Source: an uncultured Opitutaceae bacterium (GTDB lineage: Bacteria > Verrucomicrobiota > Verrucomicrobiia > Opitutales > Opitutaceae). Taken from it: DNA of 64,000 nt. Location: the NCBI GenBank assembly GCA_951813085.1, contig OX638348.1:186001-250000 (forward strand), in the 5' to 3' direction. The notes below the pieces were generated by a model. It was not told where the DNA came from. It searched no databases and worked only from the letters and a program-made list of their open reading frames with translations. Position numbers and translations under genes: made by a program. Positions 1 to 8,186 of the stretch are shown piece after piece. Position 1 is the stretch's first letter. Each line of letters starts with the position of its first letter.

Positions 1-314
1 TCATGCTCTGTCCTCGGGGAACGCTGCCGACCTTGGAAGGGTACCGCAATCACCCTGACGAATCGATCACTCCGTTGCTCAAGGAAAAGACTTGGGCTCC
101 CGTTGTGGTCGATCCCTCCCATTCCGTGGGCAAATCGCTTTACGTGGAAGCCTGTTCACTGGCGGCGGTCGCCTACGGCGCTGATGGACTGTGCATTGAA
201 GCGAACGTTGATCCCTCAAGCGGCCTTGGGGACGATCCTAAGCAGGCGGTCACCCCCGAGGTCTTTCAGAGCATAGTCAAGAAATGCCAGGCGGTTTGGG
301 ATTTGCGGGCATGA
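1..314 (+). CDS. 3-deoxy-7-phosphoheptulonate (DAHP) synthase, 3' end only
   Basis: This is the C-terminal ~104 residues of a DAHP synthase that begins before the window. The enzyme condenses phosphoenolpyruvate and erythrose 4-phosphate in the first step of the shikimate pathway in the cytoplasm. The fragment opens with LCPRGT and carries the DPSHSVGK motif, followed by AAVAYGADGLCIEANVDP. These are the late beta-strand motifs of the type I-beta (AroA-beta/KDO8P synthase-like) TIM barrel. The KDO8P synthase alternative is less likely because of the IEANVDPSSGLGDDPKQ ending, which fits DAHP synthases. The reading frame is open to the left edge and stops at 314. Subtype and any regulatory domain cannot be judged from this fragment. 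Confidence 0.85.
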   Translation, partial: MLCPRGTLPTLEGYRNHPDESITPLLKEKTWAPVVVDPSHSVGKSLYVEACSLAAVAYGADGLCIEANVDPSSGLGDDPKQAVTPEVFQSIVKKCQAVWDLRA

Positions 315-360
315 GCGGCCGTTGTCGGACTGTGGGCTTCACCAATCAACGGGAGGTTAT

Positions 361-1167
361 ATGGGCTCAGAGAACGAAATAGACGCACGCGCATCTGCGG
401 GAAGAACATTGGTTGAGGAGCGAATTGAGCGATTCGCCGCTGAGTTCGGACGCGTTGAAAGCGATTGGAAATATGATGGTTCTCGGGTGACTCAAGCGGA
501 CCTTGAGCTTTCCAAGTCTCTCGAGTCTTCGTTTCAAGATCATTTTCCCGACGACCAATTCCTGTCCGAAGAGACAGATCCGAGCGCGCCTTCAATCCCA
601 ATAGAGTCGGAGTATGCGTGGCTGGTCGATCCTATCGATGGCACCAACAACTTTGCCCGCGGCATTCCAGCTTGCGCAATTTCCGTGGCGTTGCTGCAAG
701 ACGGCGTTCCGGTCTACGGGATCATTTACGATCACATGTCGCGCAACTTAATTCATGGAGGACGAAATCGAGATGTTTGGGTGGGCGACACGAAAGCGAA
801 GCTTTCAACAGAGAAGCCATCGTCCCAAAGCATCATCGGGGCGCGGCATTGCGAAACCGGCCGGGGAGAGGAAGATGACCGCACCCTCCAAGCGCGGTTT
901 AAAATTCGCAATTTTGGAAGCAGCGCGATTCAGCTGGGCTACGTTGCGATTGGATGGATGGACGGAGTACTCGCCCATAGGGTGAATTCCTGGGATATTG
1001 CTGCTGGTGTTGCGCTGCTAGCGGAAGCGGGCGGACGTATCTCGTATTTTGATACGAATCCTTTTCCGTTAAAGGAGTTCAATGTTTCGAATCCCCCTTT
1101 CAGCTACATGGCAGGATCCCCTGAAATACTGGGGGAAATGCTGACGGCGACGGGGCGGGGTTCGTGA
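361..1167 (+). CDS. Inositol monophosphatase-family phosphatase
   Basis: Mg-dependent, Li-sensitive-type sugar or nucleotide phosphatase of the inositol monophosphatase/CysQ/FBPase superfamily, 268 residues, cytosolic. Visible metal-site motifs are the EE pair in LSEETDPSAP, the WLVDPIDGTNNFARG motif (DPxDGT) and NSWDIAAGVALLAEAGG (WDxAAG) near the C-terminus. I chose the ATG at 361 because GGGAGG lies at 350-355 just upstream. A longer frame from 322 would add only unconserved residues. The substrate could be inositol 1-phosphate, PAP/PAPS or histidinol phosphate, and the sequence does not decide. It follows the DAHP synthase fragment on the same strand by about 47 bases and converges on the permease gene with 19 bases between stops. 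Confidence 0.85.
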   Translation: MGSENEIDARASAGRTLVEERIERFAAEFGRVESDWKYDGSRVTQADLELSKSLESSFQDHFPDDQFLSEETDPSAPSIPIESEYAWLVDPIDGTNNFARGIPACAISVALLQDGVPVYGIIYDHMSRNLIHGGRNRDVWVGDTKAKLSTEKPSSQSIIGARHCETGRGEEDDRTLQARFKIRNFGSSAIQLGYVAIGWMDGVLAHRVNSWDIAAGVALLAEAGGRISYFDTNPFPLKEFNVSNPPFSYMAGSPEILGEMLTATGRGS

Positions 1168-1186
1168 TCCGCCGTTGGCCGAAATT

Positions 1187-2983
1187 CTAGAATTCCCAAA
1201 TGAGGGGAATTAGGAAAACGGATGTGATAAAGCAAAGCGCATTCAAGGGAAGACCGGCTTTGGTGAAATCCGAAAATCGGTAACCGCCTGCGCCGTAAAC
1301 GTAGGTATTGGTTTGGTACCCGATTGGAGTGGCGAAGCTGGAAGAGGCGGCGATCGCCACCGCGAAAAGGAACGGTCGCATACTGACACCCAGAGATTCC
1401 GCGATTCCAATGGCCAAGGTTGCCATAAGTACGGCTGCGGCATTGTTCGAGAGCGCTTCTGTCAGAATATTCGTCAGAAGATAGACGCATGCGAGCATGA
1501 TATATGGCTGCCACTCGGGAGCGACCATCCCAGTGACGGCTCCGGTGAGATTGTTAGCGAGCCATAGAGACGCTCCGGTCTCTTCCATGGCGAGTCCCAT
1601 TCCGAGCATCCCATAGATGATAAAAAGCAGATTCCATTGAATGGCTCCGTATCCATCTTTTGGGCGAATGCAATTGGTCGCGAACAGAATTACGCACCCC
1701 ACGATGGCGCTCACTGCGATGGAAGCGATTCCGGTGGCAGCGCAGATGATTATGCCTGCGATCACCCCAAGAACCGTAGCCACTTTCCAAGTGGACACCT
1801 TCGGTCGGATGGGATTGTCAGACATCATAATAATGTCCTCGTTTGATCTCAGGTTTTGGATAGCGATATCCGTGCCTAGAAGAAGCAAGGTGTCGCCGAA
1901 TTCGAGCCGTAGCGAACCGATTTTCTCCCGGAGATTCTTTCCCTTTCTATGGACCGCGAGCACGACCATTCGAAAGCGTTGGCGAAAGTTCACTTCCTCG
2001 ATTGTCTTGCCTAGAATGGCCGAGTTCGGTCCCAGAATGCCCTCAACCATCATGCCCTCATGGGCGGCAATCTGCTCGAGCCCTAAATTGGATTCGCCCA
2101 CGAGATCCAAGCCTTCTATGCTTCGAGCTTCGGCGATTCCTGAGGGCCGGCAGGCAAGTACAAGACGATCGCCTGATTTAAGGATTACCTCGTTGAGGCG
2201 CGTCTGGAGCGAGGCGCCTGACCTTACGATGTCGATGACTCGAATGCCTTTCATCTTTTGAATGCCCGATTCCTTGAGGCTTTTGTCAATCACGGTGGAA
2301 CCCGGTCCCACAAAGGCTTCGGTGATGTACTCACGCCGCTCTTCGTCGGATAGGATCGACGTGAGCGTTTCTCGGACGGGCAGCATCTTGTTTCCGAAGA
2401 TGATCAAGTAGAACAACCCGGAAATGAAAAGGGGTAGTCCGACCAGGGAGAATTCAAACATGCGCATCGGAGCTTCGCCCGCCGTTTGCGCCACGCCGCT
2501 GACGATTATATTGGTGCTGGTCCCGAGCAGTGTGCACGTGCCTCCCAGAATAGATGCGTATGAAAGCGGGATAAGCACCTTCGAACCTGCCACGCCGATC
2601 TTCTTGGCGAGCGCGAGAACGACCGGAAGCATAACCACGACAACGGGTGTGTTATTGATGAATGCGGAAACCGTTCCAGCGATAAGAAGTATGCATAGCA
2701 GGAAAGGGCGGTAGCTGAAGCGGGAAAGCCCTTGCAGACCTCGCGCTAAGGCATCGATCACCCCGCACTTGTCTAGAGCGGCGCTAATTACGAACATGGC
2801 CCCCACGGTTATGGGAGCCGGATTGGAAAAGACTGAAAACGCTTTTTCCGCTGGGAGAATGCCGACCACAAGCAATATGGCGAACAAGGAAAGAGCAGTG
2901 ACATCGGGCGGCAGCTTTTCCCAAACAAAGCTCGCTAGAGCAAGGACTAGCAGGACGAATACGAAAATGATTTCCCAGGACAT
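1187..2983 (-). CDS. SLC13/DASS-type permease with two RCK_C domains
   Basis: Inner-membrane transporter of 598 residues. The N-terminal third (about 1-190) is a run of hydrophobic segments containing NNTPVVVVMLPVV and the SYASILGGTCTLLGTSTN re-entrant motif typical of the SLC13/CitM/ArsB fold. Residues about 205-380 are soluble and hold two TrkA_C-like (RCK_C) domains, each with the KSGDRLVLACR or LEFGDTLLLLG type of core. The membrane part resumes at about 400 and contains EALSNNAAAVLMATLAIG, the second half-motif. Families of this layout are annotated as Na+/dicarboxylate, sulfate or thiosulfate carriers, so the substrate is unknown here. The RCK_C domains suggest gating by a small ligand, which is inference. 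It lies 27 bases downstream of the DUF420 gene and may be read from the same transcript. Confidence 0.85.
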   Translation of the reverse strand: MSWEIIFVFVLLVLALASFVWEKLPPDVTALSLFAILLVVGILPAEKAFSVFSNPAPITVGAMFVISAALDKCGVIDALARGLQGLSRFSYRPFLLCILLIAGTVSAFINNTPVVVVMLPVVLALAKKIGVAGSKVLIPLSYASILGGTCTLLGTSTNIIVSGVAQTAGEAPMRMFEFSLVGLPLFISGLFYLIIFGNKMLPVRETLTSILSDEERREYITEAFVGPGSTVIDKSLKESGIQKMKGIRVIDIVRSGASLQTRLNEVILKSGDRLVLACRPSGIAEARSIEGLDLVGESNLGLEQIAAHEGMMVEGILGPNSAILGKTIEEVNFRQRFRMVVLAVHRKGKNLREKIGSLRLEFGDTLLLLGTDIAIQNLRSNEDIIMMSDNPIRPKVSTWKVATVLGVIAGIIICAATGIASIAVSAIVGCVILFATNCIRPKDGYGAIQWNLLFIIYGMLGMGLAMEETGASLWLANNLTGAVTGMVAPEWQPYIMLACVYLLTNILTEALSNNAAAVLMATLAIGIAESLGVSMRPFLFAVAIAASSSFATPIGYQTNTYVYGAGGYRFSDFTKAGLPLNALCFITSVFLIPLIWEF

Positions 2984-3010
2984 GGTAAATTGGCGAGTCT
3001 ACGTCCCGTT

Positions 3011-3463
3011 TCAGGAACCGACTGGGGGAAACCAAACATAAATCGAAAAGTAAACCAAGACTCCAGTAACGGAAACATAGAGCCAGATGGGATACGTCCA
3101 TCGAGCCCACTTCTTGTGGCTTTCGTATCTTCCTTTGATCGCCAGATAGAAAACACGGAGCACGAGCGGTACGATCACCATAGCAAGAACGACATGCGTA
3201 AGGAGCATCAAGAGATAGAGGCTGCGAATTGTCCCTTCGGCTCCAATGGATCGATTTTCCCAATTCACTGAATACTTGTGATAAATGTAGCCCGCCAAGA
3301 ATAGCGTCGAAACCGATAGAGCGGCGGTCATGAATGAACGATGCGCTTTTTCGTTGCCTCGCTTAATGCATACGAGGCCCGAAACGATTAGGATCGTCGC
3401 GATCGCATTCAAGGTAGCGTTCAAGGTGGGAATGTCGCTGATTTCCATGGATGTTCTATTCAA
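3011..3463 (-). CDS. DUF420 membrane protein (CtaM-like oxidase assembly factor)
   Basis: Small inner-membrane protein of 150 residues with about four predicted helices. Features of the DUF420/YozB family include LNATLNAIATILIVSG near the start, the HRSFMTAALSVSTLF segment and a conserved His in LTHVVLAMVIVPLVL, followed by HKKWARWTYPIWLYVSVTG. In Firmicutes, relatives (CtaM) are needed for maturation of haem A-containing quinol oxidases. Here the gene follows ctaB with a 4-base gap, which supports a role in cytochrome c oxidase assembly, but the biochemical function of the family is not firmly known. Confidence 0.85.
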   Translation of the reverse strand: MNRTSMEISDIPTLNATLNAIATILIVSGLVCIKRGNEKAHRSFMTAALSVSTLFLAGYIYHKYSVNWENRSIGAEGTIRSLYLLMLLTHVVLAMVIVPLVLRVFYLAIKGRYESHKKWARWTYPIWLYVSVTGVLVYFSIYVWFPPVGS

Positions 3464-3467
3464 TTCC

Positions 3468-4397
3468 CTAACCTAGTATCCAGCGATCAATGACTAGGCT
3501 GAACAGGACAGCTGGCAGGTAGATTATTGAATTCACGAATAGGCTCTTTGCCGTAGTCTCTCGATTCTCTTTCCTAGTAAATGCAACCGATCGCTGCAGG
3601 AACCAAAGTCCGAATACTAAAGCGACACTGCCATAGATCCAGTGGCAATGGCCTAGGGCCACAGGCAGCAAGCTGATCGGGATTAAGGCTAGCGTGTTGA
3701 TCAAGGCCCAGCGAGCGACGCGGTCGCCGGATTTGTCGACAACTGAAAGCATAGGAAATCCGCCTTTTTCATAGTCGTCGCGATAGAGCCATGCGATCGC
3801 CATGAAATGCGGAATCTGCCAGAGCGTGAGAATGGCGAACAGAATCCAGCCGAGCGATGAAATCGATCCTTCTGCAGCTGCCCAGCCGATTAGCGGAGGA
3901 ATAGCGCCCGGGAGGGCGCCAAATTCCGTAGCCCAGCGGGTGACTCGCTTCAAGGGAGTATAGATGAGCACGTAGGTGATTATCGTGGCCGCGCCCAGGA
4001 AACCAGCCAGCGGATTGGCTCCCCAATAGAGTTGCGCAGTGCCTAATGCCGATAGGGAGAGACCGAAAATCAGGGCAGCCTGCGGCGTTATCTGACCCGA
4101 AGGAATCGGGCGATCTTGCGTCCGCTCCATGATCGAGTCCTGTTCCCGTTCGAGCCATTGGTTCAAGGCGGCTGCCCCAGCTGCGCAAAGCGCCGTCCCT
4201 AGCAGGAAGTGGCTGAGCGATGCGAGATCCCGCGATGGGAGCGCAGCCAAATAGCCGACCAGCGCTGTGATGACCGAAAGCAGGCTCAGGCGTGGTTTCG
4301 TGAGTTCGTAGTAGCCGGCCCATGGAATGGCTTTGCTGCTGGAGGAATCGATCAATTCGCTGGCGGTTGAGAGACTGTTGCTAGGTTTCGCGCTCAT
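3468..4397 (-). CDS. ctaB: Protohaem IX farnesyltransferase (haem O synthase)
   Basis: Integral membrane UbiA-family prenyltransferase of 309 residues that transfers a farnesyl group to haem B, making haem O for the cytochrome oxidase. The protein starts MSAKPSNS and reaches the core with YYELTKPRLSLLSVITALVG. The prenyl-binding motif reads NQWLEREQDSIMERT followed by QDRPIPSG. It has Glu where the first Asp of the NxxxDxxxD motif normally stands. The second conserved loop contains DDYEKGGFPML. The start at 4397 overlaps the ctaA stop as ATGA (4394-4397), strong evidence of translational coupling. A longer in-frame extension to 4775 runs through ctaA and is not credible. Confidence 0.92.
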   Translation of the reverse strand: MSAKPSNSLSTASELIDSSSSKAIPWAGYYELTKPRLSLLSVITALVGYLAALPSRDLASLSHFLLGTALCAAGAAALNQWLEREQDSIMERTQDRPIPSGQITPQAALIFGLSLSALGTAQLYWGANPLAGFLGAATIITYVLIYTPLKRVTRWATEFGALPGAIPPLIGWAAAEGSISSLGWILFAILTLWQIPHFMAIAWLYRDDYEKGGFPMLSVVDKSGDRVARWALINTLALIPISLLPVALGHCHWIYGSVALVFGLWFLQRSVAFTRKENRETTAKSLFVNSIIYLPAVLFSLVIDRWILG

Positions 4398-5443
4398 GCG
4401 TGTGTTGGGTTCGCCAATTCGCCGAGCTTCGCGTCGGTTTGTAACGCTTCGCCTGACAGGACTGAGGCTTCCCCTCGAAATTTCAAGCTTCGGAGAGTCA
4501 TCATCCAGCAAATAGACAATAGAAAGGCTCCATTTAGCATATGGAAGGTCGCGACGTGCGGGTTGCGCACGGTCCAAATCGTCAATGCTCCGAGATAAAT
4601 TTGCATACCAAGCAACGCGACCAAGGCGATCGCGGACTTCCCGATCGCTCTTCGCGATGCGGAATCCTTGAATATCAGAGTGACGAAACCGAGCAACGCG
4701 CCCGTGACCACGAGCCCTCCCACGCGATGCGCGAAGTGGATCGCGACCCGAAAGTCGAATGCAGGGGGAATCCAATAGCCGTCGGGATGGCTATAGGGAA
4801 ATGATGTAATCGCGAATCCCGCATAGCTATGCCGCATGACAGCTCCCACGATCAATTGCAGAATTATGGTGATGCAAGCGATTTTGCCCCAAGTGGCTAC
4901 ATTCGCTCGCGGAGTCTTTTCAAATCCCGCGTTCCGTTCGATCCACGAACGACTAGTAACTACAGCGAACGCCACCAGCGAGCATAGGAAGATTTGAGCC
5001 AGCGTTGCATGAGCCACTGCGAATGACTGAGCGTAGAGATTATGGTCTATGTTGAGGTTCAAGGTATCTAGCTTCACTCTCAATCCGCCGAGGATTCCTT
5101 GCGTGACCACTAGAATGACTAGTGCAATGCCCAGCTTGCGCACAGACTTGCTGCTTGAGAGCGCGAATGCGGCCCCGCAAAGAGCGATAGAGAGTAAGCC
5201 CATGACTGCTCCAAGGAGCCGATGGCTATGCTCGGCCAACATGTCCTCGTTCTGCAGCCAGCCCTCTGGATTGATCGATCCGTTGGAAAGAGGCCAGTCA
5301 AGGAAGGCCATGCCCGCGCGAATACTGGTTGTGAAGCCACCCGCATACAGGAGAAACGTGATCCATATTAGGGCTCCGAACCCGAACCAAAAAAGGAATG
5401 GGCGGTATACGGGTTTTCCGATGGCGTCAGGTTGTGGCGGCAT
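4394..5443 (-). CDS. ctaA: Haem A synthase (CtaA/Cox15)
   Basis: Multi-helix membrane protein of 349 residues that oxidises haem O to haem A. Four conserved His positions of the two four-helix bundles are visible: HSHRLLGAVMG, VAHATLAQ, HFAHRVGGLVVTG and ATFHMLNGAFLL. The segment TQGILGGLRVK matches the Cox15 signature, as does LQLIVGAVMRHS. It heads the minus-strand group ctaA-ctaB-DUF420, overlaps ctaB by four bases, and is divergent from the SCO-type gene at 5497. Together these form an oxidase assembly cluster, although no oxidase structural gene is in the window. Confidence 0.93.
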   Translation of the reverse strand: MPPQPDAIGKPVYRPFLFWFGFGALIWITFLLYAGGFTTSIRAGMAFLDWPLSNGSINPEGWLQNEDMLAEHSHRLLGAVMGLLSIALCGAAFALSSSKSVRKLGIALVILVVTQGILGGLRVKLDTLNLNIDHNLYAQSFAVAHATLAQIFLCSLVAFAVVTSRSWIERNAGFEKTPRANVATWGKIACITIILQLIVGAVMRHSYAGFAITSFPYSHPDGYWIPPAFDFRVAIHFAHRVGGLVVTGALLGFVTLIFKDSASRRAIGKSAIALVALLGMQIYLGALTIWTVRNPHVATFHMLNGAFLLSICWMMTLRSLKFRGEASVLSGEALQTDAKLGELANPTHA

Positions 5444-5496
5444 GTGAATCGTGGTTGCATTAGGTCAGTAGCGATTGTTTATACGATTTCCAGAAA

Positions 5497-6417
5497 ATGA
5501 GGTGGAAATCGAAATTTATAAGCCGGTTGAATAGCCAATTTAAGATTGGGGTGGTCGCTTGCGCGCTCGCCCTTGGGTTGACGAGTTGTAGCCGTACCGC
5601 TCCTGAAGAGGAAGATACCGATGAAGGTTACCCATTGGTGGGGGAGGTGACCGCGGTAGACGTCGCTTCTCGAACCCTAGAAGTGGCACATGAAGATATT
5701 CCGGGATTCATGCCCGCGATGACCATGAAGTTTCTCGTTTCGCATGGGGATGTACAGAATGCGGTAGCTGGGCAAAAAATCCGGGCGCGTCTCATTCGTG
5801 ACGAGGAGGGCGCGTTCGAGCTGATCAAGATCTGGCCTGTCGATGAAGATGCGGCCAAGGACCTAAAGGCTTACAATCTTCGACTTCAGAACCAGACGAA
5901 AGCGCTTCCCTCTGGACGGTACTATGGGGAAGGGGATGATGCCCCGGATTTTGGTCTGCTGGACCAATTTGGCAATGCGCTCACGAGTGAACGCCTAAAG
6001 GGGAAGCCTTTCATCCTTAATTTTATTTTCACTCGTTGTCCGGATCCCAATATGTGTCCGCTCTCTACTTCTAAAATGGCCCAGTTGCAAACGCGCGCCG
6101 CGGAGAAAGGGTACCAGGTGAACTTCGTATCGATAACGCTCGATCCAGAATTCGATACGCCCGGCGTACTGCGACAATACGCAGAGGCGTATGGGATCGA
6201 TGGGGAGAATTTCTTCTTCGCGACGGGGTCGGAAAACGCGGTTCGCAATCTTGTTGCCTCCTATGGCGTTACCTCTATCGAAAAAGTGGATACTATCATG
6301 CACAGCCTGGCGACAGCGCTGGTCGATGCGGATGGGTCGATCGTAAAGCGGTCTGAAAAAAGCGCCTGGACAGTGGATGAGTTTTTGGAAGCGCTGGTTG
6401 CCAAGCAGGCGGACTAG
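5497..6417 (+). CDS. SCO1/SenC-type lipoprotein with N-terminal CusF-like domain
   Basis: Copper chaperone or thioredoxin-fold protein for the CuA site of cytochrome c oxidase, 306 residues. A lipoprotein signal ends in the lipobox LTSC (Cys near residue 31), so the mature protein should be membrane-anchored and periplasmic. Residues about 45-115 (PLVGEVTAVDVASRTLEVAHE, then PAMTMKF) look like the copper-binding CusF/PF11604 fold with its Met-rich motif. The SCO domain follows with FNFIFTRCPDPNMCPLS, giving the CxxxxxC variant of the copper site, and the distal His in IMHSLATALVD. It is divergent from ctaA, 53 bases away, fitting an oxidase assembly role. The stop overlaps the next minus-strand stop. 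Confidence 0.9.
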   Translation: MRWKSKFISRLNSQFKIGVVACALALGLTSCSRTAPEEEDTDEGYPLVGEVTAVDVASRTLEVAHEDIPGFMPAMTMKFLVSHGDVQNAVAGQKIRARLIRDEEGAFELIKIWPVDEDAAKDLKAYNLRLQNQTKALPSGRYYGEGDDAPDFGLLDQFGNALTSERLKGKPFILNFIFTRCPDPNMCPLSTSKMAQLQTRAAEKGYQVNFVSITLDPEFDTPGVLRQYAEAYGIDGENFFFATGSENAVRNLVASYGVTSIEKVDTIMHSLATALVDADGSIVKRSEKSAWTVDEFLEALVAKQAD

Positions 6418-7058
6418 GCGTCGCTTCCCATTCCAAGCAATTCTTTAATCCATTCCTTGAGCGCGATGACGCCATCCATGCCTTGCGTGATGAGGATATA
6501 GATGACGCCCGTATATATCGCGATCGCGATCACCCCAAGGGCGCAGGCGCCAAGGCAAAAGAGACCGTCCTTTTCCGATAATCCCACGCCTATGAGAAAT
6601 ATAACTGCAGCAGGGAAGGTATTGGTGGTGGGTATGGGAAGCGTCATTAGAATTGCCATCACGACGACGACGAAGCTAAGGAAGCGTGAACCAAACGGAC
6701 TGCTAATCCATTTTAGCCGTGGATGTACGAGCTTTTCGATGAAGGTGAGCCATCGAGTTGTCCCTCCGATTGCCTTCTTCGCGAATCCTCGACTCATCTT
6801 GCGTCGAGCCGCCCATTCGGGAAGCCAAGGACGCCGCCTCCCCAACAGCATTTGCATACCCAGCAAAATAAAGAGGATTCCAAACGGAGTCGAGTACCCT
6901 GCGGCAGGAACGGGCAGTGCGCTGGGAAGCGAAAGCACCATCAAGAGCAATCCGAATCCTTGCTCCTCGACATTGTCTAGTATCGATTTGAGCTCGATAT
7001 ACGATTCCTCGTCTTCACCAAGTGATCGGGAAAGGTTTTCGGAGAGGGAACGTTTCAT
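6414..7058 (-). CDS. ExoD-family membrane protein
   Basis: Membrane protein of 214 residues matching the ExoD family (PF06055), named after a Sinorhizobium protein linked to exopolysaccharide production. Visible features are an acidic N-terminus, LMVLSLPSALPVPAAGYST, and the block ILFILLGMQMLLGRRRPWLP. Later come RWLTFIEKLVHPRLKWI and hydrophobic segments ending in GVIYILITQGMDG. The biochemical role is unknown even in the founding organism. The gene converges on and overlaps the SCO gene by four bases (6414-6417). It is 38 bases downstream of the PDZ-phosphatase gene on the same strand, so the two could be co-transcribed. Low-molecular-weight tyrosine phosphatases often sit in exopolysaccharide loci, which makes the pairing suggestive. 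Confidence 0.8.
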   Translation of the reverse strand: MKRSLSENLSRSLGEDEESYIELKSILDNVEEQGFGLLLMVLSLPSALPVPAAGYSTPFGILFILLGMQMLLGRRRPWLPEWAARRKMSRGFAKKAIGGTTRWLTFIEKLVHPRLKWISSPFGSRFLSFVVVVMAILMTLPIPTTNTFPAAVIFLIGVGLSEKDGLFCLGACALGVIAIAIYTGVIYILITQGMDGVIALKEWIKELLGMGSDA

Positions 7059-7096
7059 GAAGTCAGCGTATCAGCAGGCATTCGCTGCGATGAGTC

Positions 7097-8074
7097 CTAC
7101 TTATCGTCCGAATTCTGAGAGAACTGAGCTTTGTAGAGGCGCTCGACAGCCTTTATTAAGGAAGGAATCGCTTCGACCATGCTGTCCCGGCAGGACTCGT
7201 AGTGGACCAAGCTCATACCGAATGGGTCTGGAATTTCCGTGTCCGATCCATCGCCGATAAAGGATCGCATCAAGAATGCGTTCTCAGGAGGGGGAGATAA
7301 CTGGAAAGTCAGCATCGCTAGGTGAGTTTCAGTCATGGCGAAATACGCGAGGGCGGAGTCAATGAGCTCTTGAGAAAGAGGTCGGCTTTGATGGTTCGAC
7401 AGGTCGATTCCTACCTTGGACATGGCAGTTTTGGAATTGGGATTTGCTTTCTGGCGATCAAATACCGAAACCCCTGCCGAAGAAACCTTGAGCTGATTCA
7501 ATGGATCTTCCTGAGCGGCCAGCGCATGTCGAAACAAGCCTTCTGCCATTGGACTGCGGCAGGTATTCGCTGTGCAGACAAAAACGATCTCGTTCCGAAT
7601 ATTCGCCATATTGCGCCCCAAAACTGGGGCGTTCACCGCACCGTGTAAATAACGGATTGTAGATCGGAGGAAATCGCGGCCTGGAAGTATCTCAGACTTA
7701 ATGCGGCCAATGGCAGTTTTCACTTTCGAAAGGTATTGGTCGTTTAGCGATATCAGTATGTCGCCGGACTTGAGACCTGCCTTGCTGGCGAGCGAATCGT
7801 CCTCGATCGCGACTACGGTCAGACGGTCTTTTGGATCCAACTCGCCCTGAGCCCAATCGGATTGGGACGATTCTACGTTGCTTAGCGTCTGAGCGGAAAA
7901 CCCGAGCTTAGTAAATTTTGGGGCGTCTGCAATCGCCGCAGCGCAGGTTTCTGCGGTGCATGCGTTCTCGCTATCGCTTTTGAGTTTCTTAGCAGCGGCG
8001 TGAACGTTGAATGCGAATAGGAGCAACAGGGAAGCTGCGCCCCATCTGGTGATCGGGTATCTGATGAATTCCAT
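7097..8074 (-). CDS. Signal peptide/PDZ domain fused to low-molecular-weight protein-tyrosine phosphatase
   Basis: One open frame of 325 residues with two parts. Residues 1-27 look like a signal peptide (basic start, SLLLLFAFNVHA, AAA). Residues about 80-153 form a PDZ domain with AGLKSGDILISLNDQYL and end at VLGRN. A complete low-molecular-weight PTP starts at Met156. It has the catalytic P-loop CTANTCRS (Cys167 to Arg173, CX5R), the SSAGVSVFDRQKANPNS block, and the general-acid DP pair (283-284) before FGMSLVHYESCRDSM. Such phosphatases are normally cytosolic, so a secreted fusion is unusual. Alternatively Met156 (ATG at 7609) is an independent start, or the exported part and the phosphatase were fused by an indel. 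No strong ribosome-binding site precedes 7609. Confidence 0.8.
   Translation of the reverse strand: MEFIRYPITRWGAASLLLLFAFNVHAAAKKLKSDSENACTAETCAAAIADAPKFTKLGFSAQTLSNVESSQSDWAQGELDPKDRLTVVAIEDDSLASKAGLKSGDILISLNDQYLSKVKTAIGRIKSEILPGRDFLRSTIRYLHGAVNAPVLGRNMANIRNEIVFVCTANTCRSPMAEGLFRHALAAQEDPLNQLKVSSAGVSVFDRQKANPNSKTAMSKVGIDLSNHQSRPLSQELIDSALAYFAMTETHLAMLTFQLSPPPENAFLMRSFIGDGSDTEIPDPFGMSLVHYESCRDSMVEAIPSLIKAVERLYKAQFSQNSDDK
7614..7631. other. Perfect stem-loop at the PDZ/phosphatase junction
   Basis: CGCCCCA (7614-7620), loop AAAC, and TGGGGCG (7625-7631) form a perfect 7-bp GC-rich stem. On the minus strand it ends four bases before the internal ATG at 7609 that begins the phosphatase domain. 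It could be chance coding sequence, a translational control hairpin, or a scar of the fusion. Confidence 0.5.
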
Positions 8075-8186
8075 GGCTAACAGGTTGGATTCGATCGGCG
8101 AATGCCGTTACGTGGCTGTAACAATTACCCGCAACTTGTTCCTTTTGGATTCAAGATTCCTGAAGAATTCAAAAAAATGCGGCTAG

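Noticed and set aside
1641..2261. Long antisense frame (206 residues) inside the permease gene
   Set aside because: It lies wholly opposite a well-supported gene, with low-complexity Arg/Ser/Pro-rich translation typical of a shadow frame.
4398..4775. N-terminal extension of ctaB into ctaA
   Set aside because: It runs out of frame across ctaA, and the ATGA overlap at 4394-4397 gives a clear start.
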